From Comamonas sp. lk (GTDB taxonomy: Bacteria; Pseudomonadota; Gammaproteobacteria; Burkholderiales; Burkholderiaceae_C): a stretch of 7,070 bases of DNA. The DNA lies in contig CAMDHL010000110.1 of the NCBI GenBank assembly GCA_945898105.1, positions 1 to 7,070 of the forward strand, written 5' to 3'. Under the pieces are notes generated by a model that saw nothing but the letters and a program-made list of their open reading frames with translations, did no database searches and was not told the DNA's origin. The position numbers were made by a program, and so were the translations under genes. Positions 5,899 through 7,070 of this stretch are shown piece by piece. Within the stretch, counting starts at the first letter, position 1. Every line of letters begins with the position of its first letter.

Positions 5899-6498
5899 CT
5901 ACACCAATTCCAAAAACCCTAACACCGTATCCACACGCAGCGCAAAGTCGCTGATCGCGTGGTCGCCATCGGGCAGCAGGATGCGCCGAGCCTTTGGGTA
6001 GCGCGCTTGCATTTCCCGCCAATCCAGCACTTCGTCCTGTTGCGAAATAAGTGCTAATTCCGGGCCGGGACCTTGTGGGCCTTCGCTGGCCATGGCTTGC
6101 AGTTCAGCGATATAGCTTTCCTGAAAATAAAAGCGCTCTTGCGGCGCATGCCATTGGCTTTGCTCGCCGATGTGCCGCGCCAGGTCGCGCGCGGGAAACA
6201 CCGCCGGGTTGAGCAATACGCTGCGGCAACCCGTCTGCCGCGCCATCCAGGACGCATAAAAGCCACCCAGCGAAGAGCCGACCACGGCCATGGTGTCTCG
6301 GGGCCAATCCGCGATGAGGCGCAGCATGTCCTGCGCTGCCTGGCGCGGCGAGGGCGGCAGTTGCGGGCAGCACCATTGCGCTAACGGATGCCGCTGCGCC
6401 ACGGTCTGCGCCATCAGGCGCGCTTTGGCTGACGCGGGGGATGAGCGAAATCCGTGCAGGTAGAGCAGGTGCGTGGTCTGCCCTGCCTTGGCCGCCAT
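5899..6498 (-). CDS. yqiA: YqiA-type alpha/beta-hydrolase (esterase, UPF0227-like)
   Basis: A 199-residue cytoplasmic alpha/beta-hydrolase matching E. coli YqiA (about 193 residues) over its whole length. The N-terminus reads LLYLHGFRSSPASAKA (11-26), PQLPPSP follows, and the nucleophile elbow VVGSSLGGFYASW has S76 in G-x-S-x-G. The acid is most likely D155 in QQDEVLDW and the base H180 in DGDHAISDF. YqiA has esterase activity on short acyl esters; the natural substrate is unknown. The ATG at 6498 is chosen because its A is shared with the TGA of the upstream regulator gene (TGATG) and the family starts here; the frame extends upstream to 6681, but that part is the regulator read in another frame. 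The gene converges on hipA with 11 bases between stop codons. Confidence 0.92.
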   Translation of the reverse strand: MAAKAGQTTHLLYLHGFRSSPASAKARLMAQTVAQRHPLAQWCCPQLPPSPRQAAQDMLRLIADWPRDTMAVVGSSLGGFYASWMARQTGCRSVLLNPAVFPARDLARHIGEQSQWHAPQERFYFQESYIAELQAMASEGPQGPGPELALISQQDEVLDWREMQARYPKARRILLPDGDHAISDFALRVDTVLGFLELV

Positions 6499-7070
6499 CA
6501 ACCGGCTGCCTCTAGCCCGTTGGCAAAGTGCTCGCGCATGCGCTGCACGCTTAGTGCCTCGTTGTGCGCCAGCAGCGCGTCCATCAAGGCCTGGTGTTCG
6601 CGCAGCGATTCGGCCACGCGCCCGCGCTTGAGCAGCGAGTTGTGGCGGTTGAGCTTCATTACTTTTCGCAAGTCCGCGCATAGCTGGTCCCGCCAGCGGT
6701 TGTCGGCAATTTCCAGAAGTCGCATGTGAAAGCGCTCATTCACTTCGAAAAACCGGTCGGTGGAGTCCACGGCAGCGCCCAGCTCGGTGTGCAGGGATTG
6801 CAAGTCTTGCAACTGCGCGGGCGTGGCGCGCTGGGCCACCACGCCAGCCGCATCGGATTCGAGCAACGAAAGCAGGTGGTACACGTCCGCCTGATCTTTG
6901 GCATTGACCTCGGTGACATAGGCGCCGCGCCGCACTTTCATGGTCACCAAGCCCTCGGTCGCCAGCACCTTGATGGCCTCGCGCAGGGGGGTACGGCTGA
7001 TGCCGTATTCCTCGGCCAGCGCCATCTCGTCGATCCAGCTGCCCGGCGGTAATTGGTTGGAAAAAATGCG
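6498..7070 (-). CDS. GntR-family transcriptional regulator with FCD ligand domain; 5' end outside window
   Basis: The frame is open to the right edge of the window, so the first few codons are missing. The visible N-terminus (PPGSWIDEMALAEEYGISR, then TPLREAIKVLATEGLV) is the winged helix-turn-helix of the FadR/GntR group, followed by the wing MKVRRGAYVTEV. From about the HLLSLLESDAAGVVA segment onward it is an all-helical FCD domain. The residues that usually bind a metal next to the ligand are present: the acidic residue in LLESDAA, and His in VNERFHMRLLE, REHQALMDAL and MREHFANGLE. FCD regulators sense small carboxylic acids such as sugar acids, pyruvate, lactate or fatty-acid derivatives; the ligand here cannot be told. 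It shares one base with the downstream esterase gene (TGATG), implying co-transcription. Confidence 0.92.
   Translation of the reverse strand, partial: RIFSNQLPPGSWIDEMALAEEYGISRTPLREAIKVLATEGLVTMKVRRGAYVTEVNAKDQADVYHLLSLLESDAAGVVAQRATPAQLQDLQSLHTELGAAVDSTDRFFEVNERFHMRLLEIADNRWRDQLCADLRKVMKLNRHNSLLKRGRVAESLREHQALMDALLAHNEALSVQRMREHFANGLEAAG

Noticed and set aside
3541..5900. Flanking direct repeats, integrase, insertion-sequence ends or CRISPR repeats around hipBA
   Set aside because: Looked for by eye at both junctions and none were found, so the cassette is not assigned to a specific mobile element.
6501..6681. N-terminal extension of the esterase frame up to 6681
   Set aside because: Its 61 residues are low-complexity Arg/Ala-rich translation of the GntR gene in another frame; the YqiA family starts at the ATG at 6498.

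Overview
The window looks like chromosomal DNA of a betaproteobacterium, most likely Burkholderiales (Comamonadaceae-like). The basis is the GC-rich codon use of most genes, the close fit of HemN, DusA and YqiA to proteobacterial families, and the pairing of hemN with a TauE/SafE-type membrane protein, which is familiar from that order. The assignment is inference from gene content; no rRNA or marker gene is present.

Layout, left to right. Positions 1-3544 (+) hold four tightly packed housekeeping genes: the 3' part of hemN (anaerobic heme synthesis), a polytopic TauE/SafE-family membrane protein with paired cysteine motifs, dusA (tRNA dihydrouridine synthase), and an EamA/DMT-family transporter whose start overlaps the end of dusA. 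Positions 3545-4080 contain no confidently recognised gene. The left part is of ordinary composition and holds one small minus-strand ORF of unknown nature. The right 200 bases are very AT-rich (57 G+C of 200 by hand count) and carry two clear inverted repeats and a 15-base direct repeat. Positions 4081-5887 (+) hold a two-gene HipB/HipA-type toxin-antitoxin module: an XRE-type helix-turn-helix protein with a long C-terminal tail, then a full-length HipA-fold Ser/Thr kinase with its key residues intact. Positions 5899-7070 (-) hold a GntR/FCD regulator (cut by the window end) followed by a YqiA-type esterase, joined by a TGATG stop/start overlap.

How the parts fit. The hipBA module and its AT-rich control region look like an accessory cassette lodged between two host operons: composition changes sharply at about 3880, and hipA ends only 11 bases from the convergent yqiA stop. 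The palindromes upstream of hipB are the obvious candidates for HipB operators controlling the toxin. I saw no integrase, insertion sequence, flanking direct repeat, tRNA or CRISPR array. The most interesting points are the operator-like architecture at 3890-3992, a duplicated INAA(K/R)RLL motif in the HipB tail, uncertainty about the hipA start (a perfect AGGAGG lies inside its first codons), and the unidentified minus-strand ORF beside the cassette.
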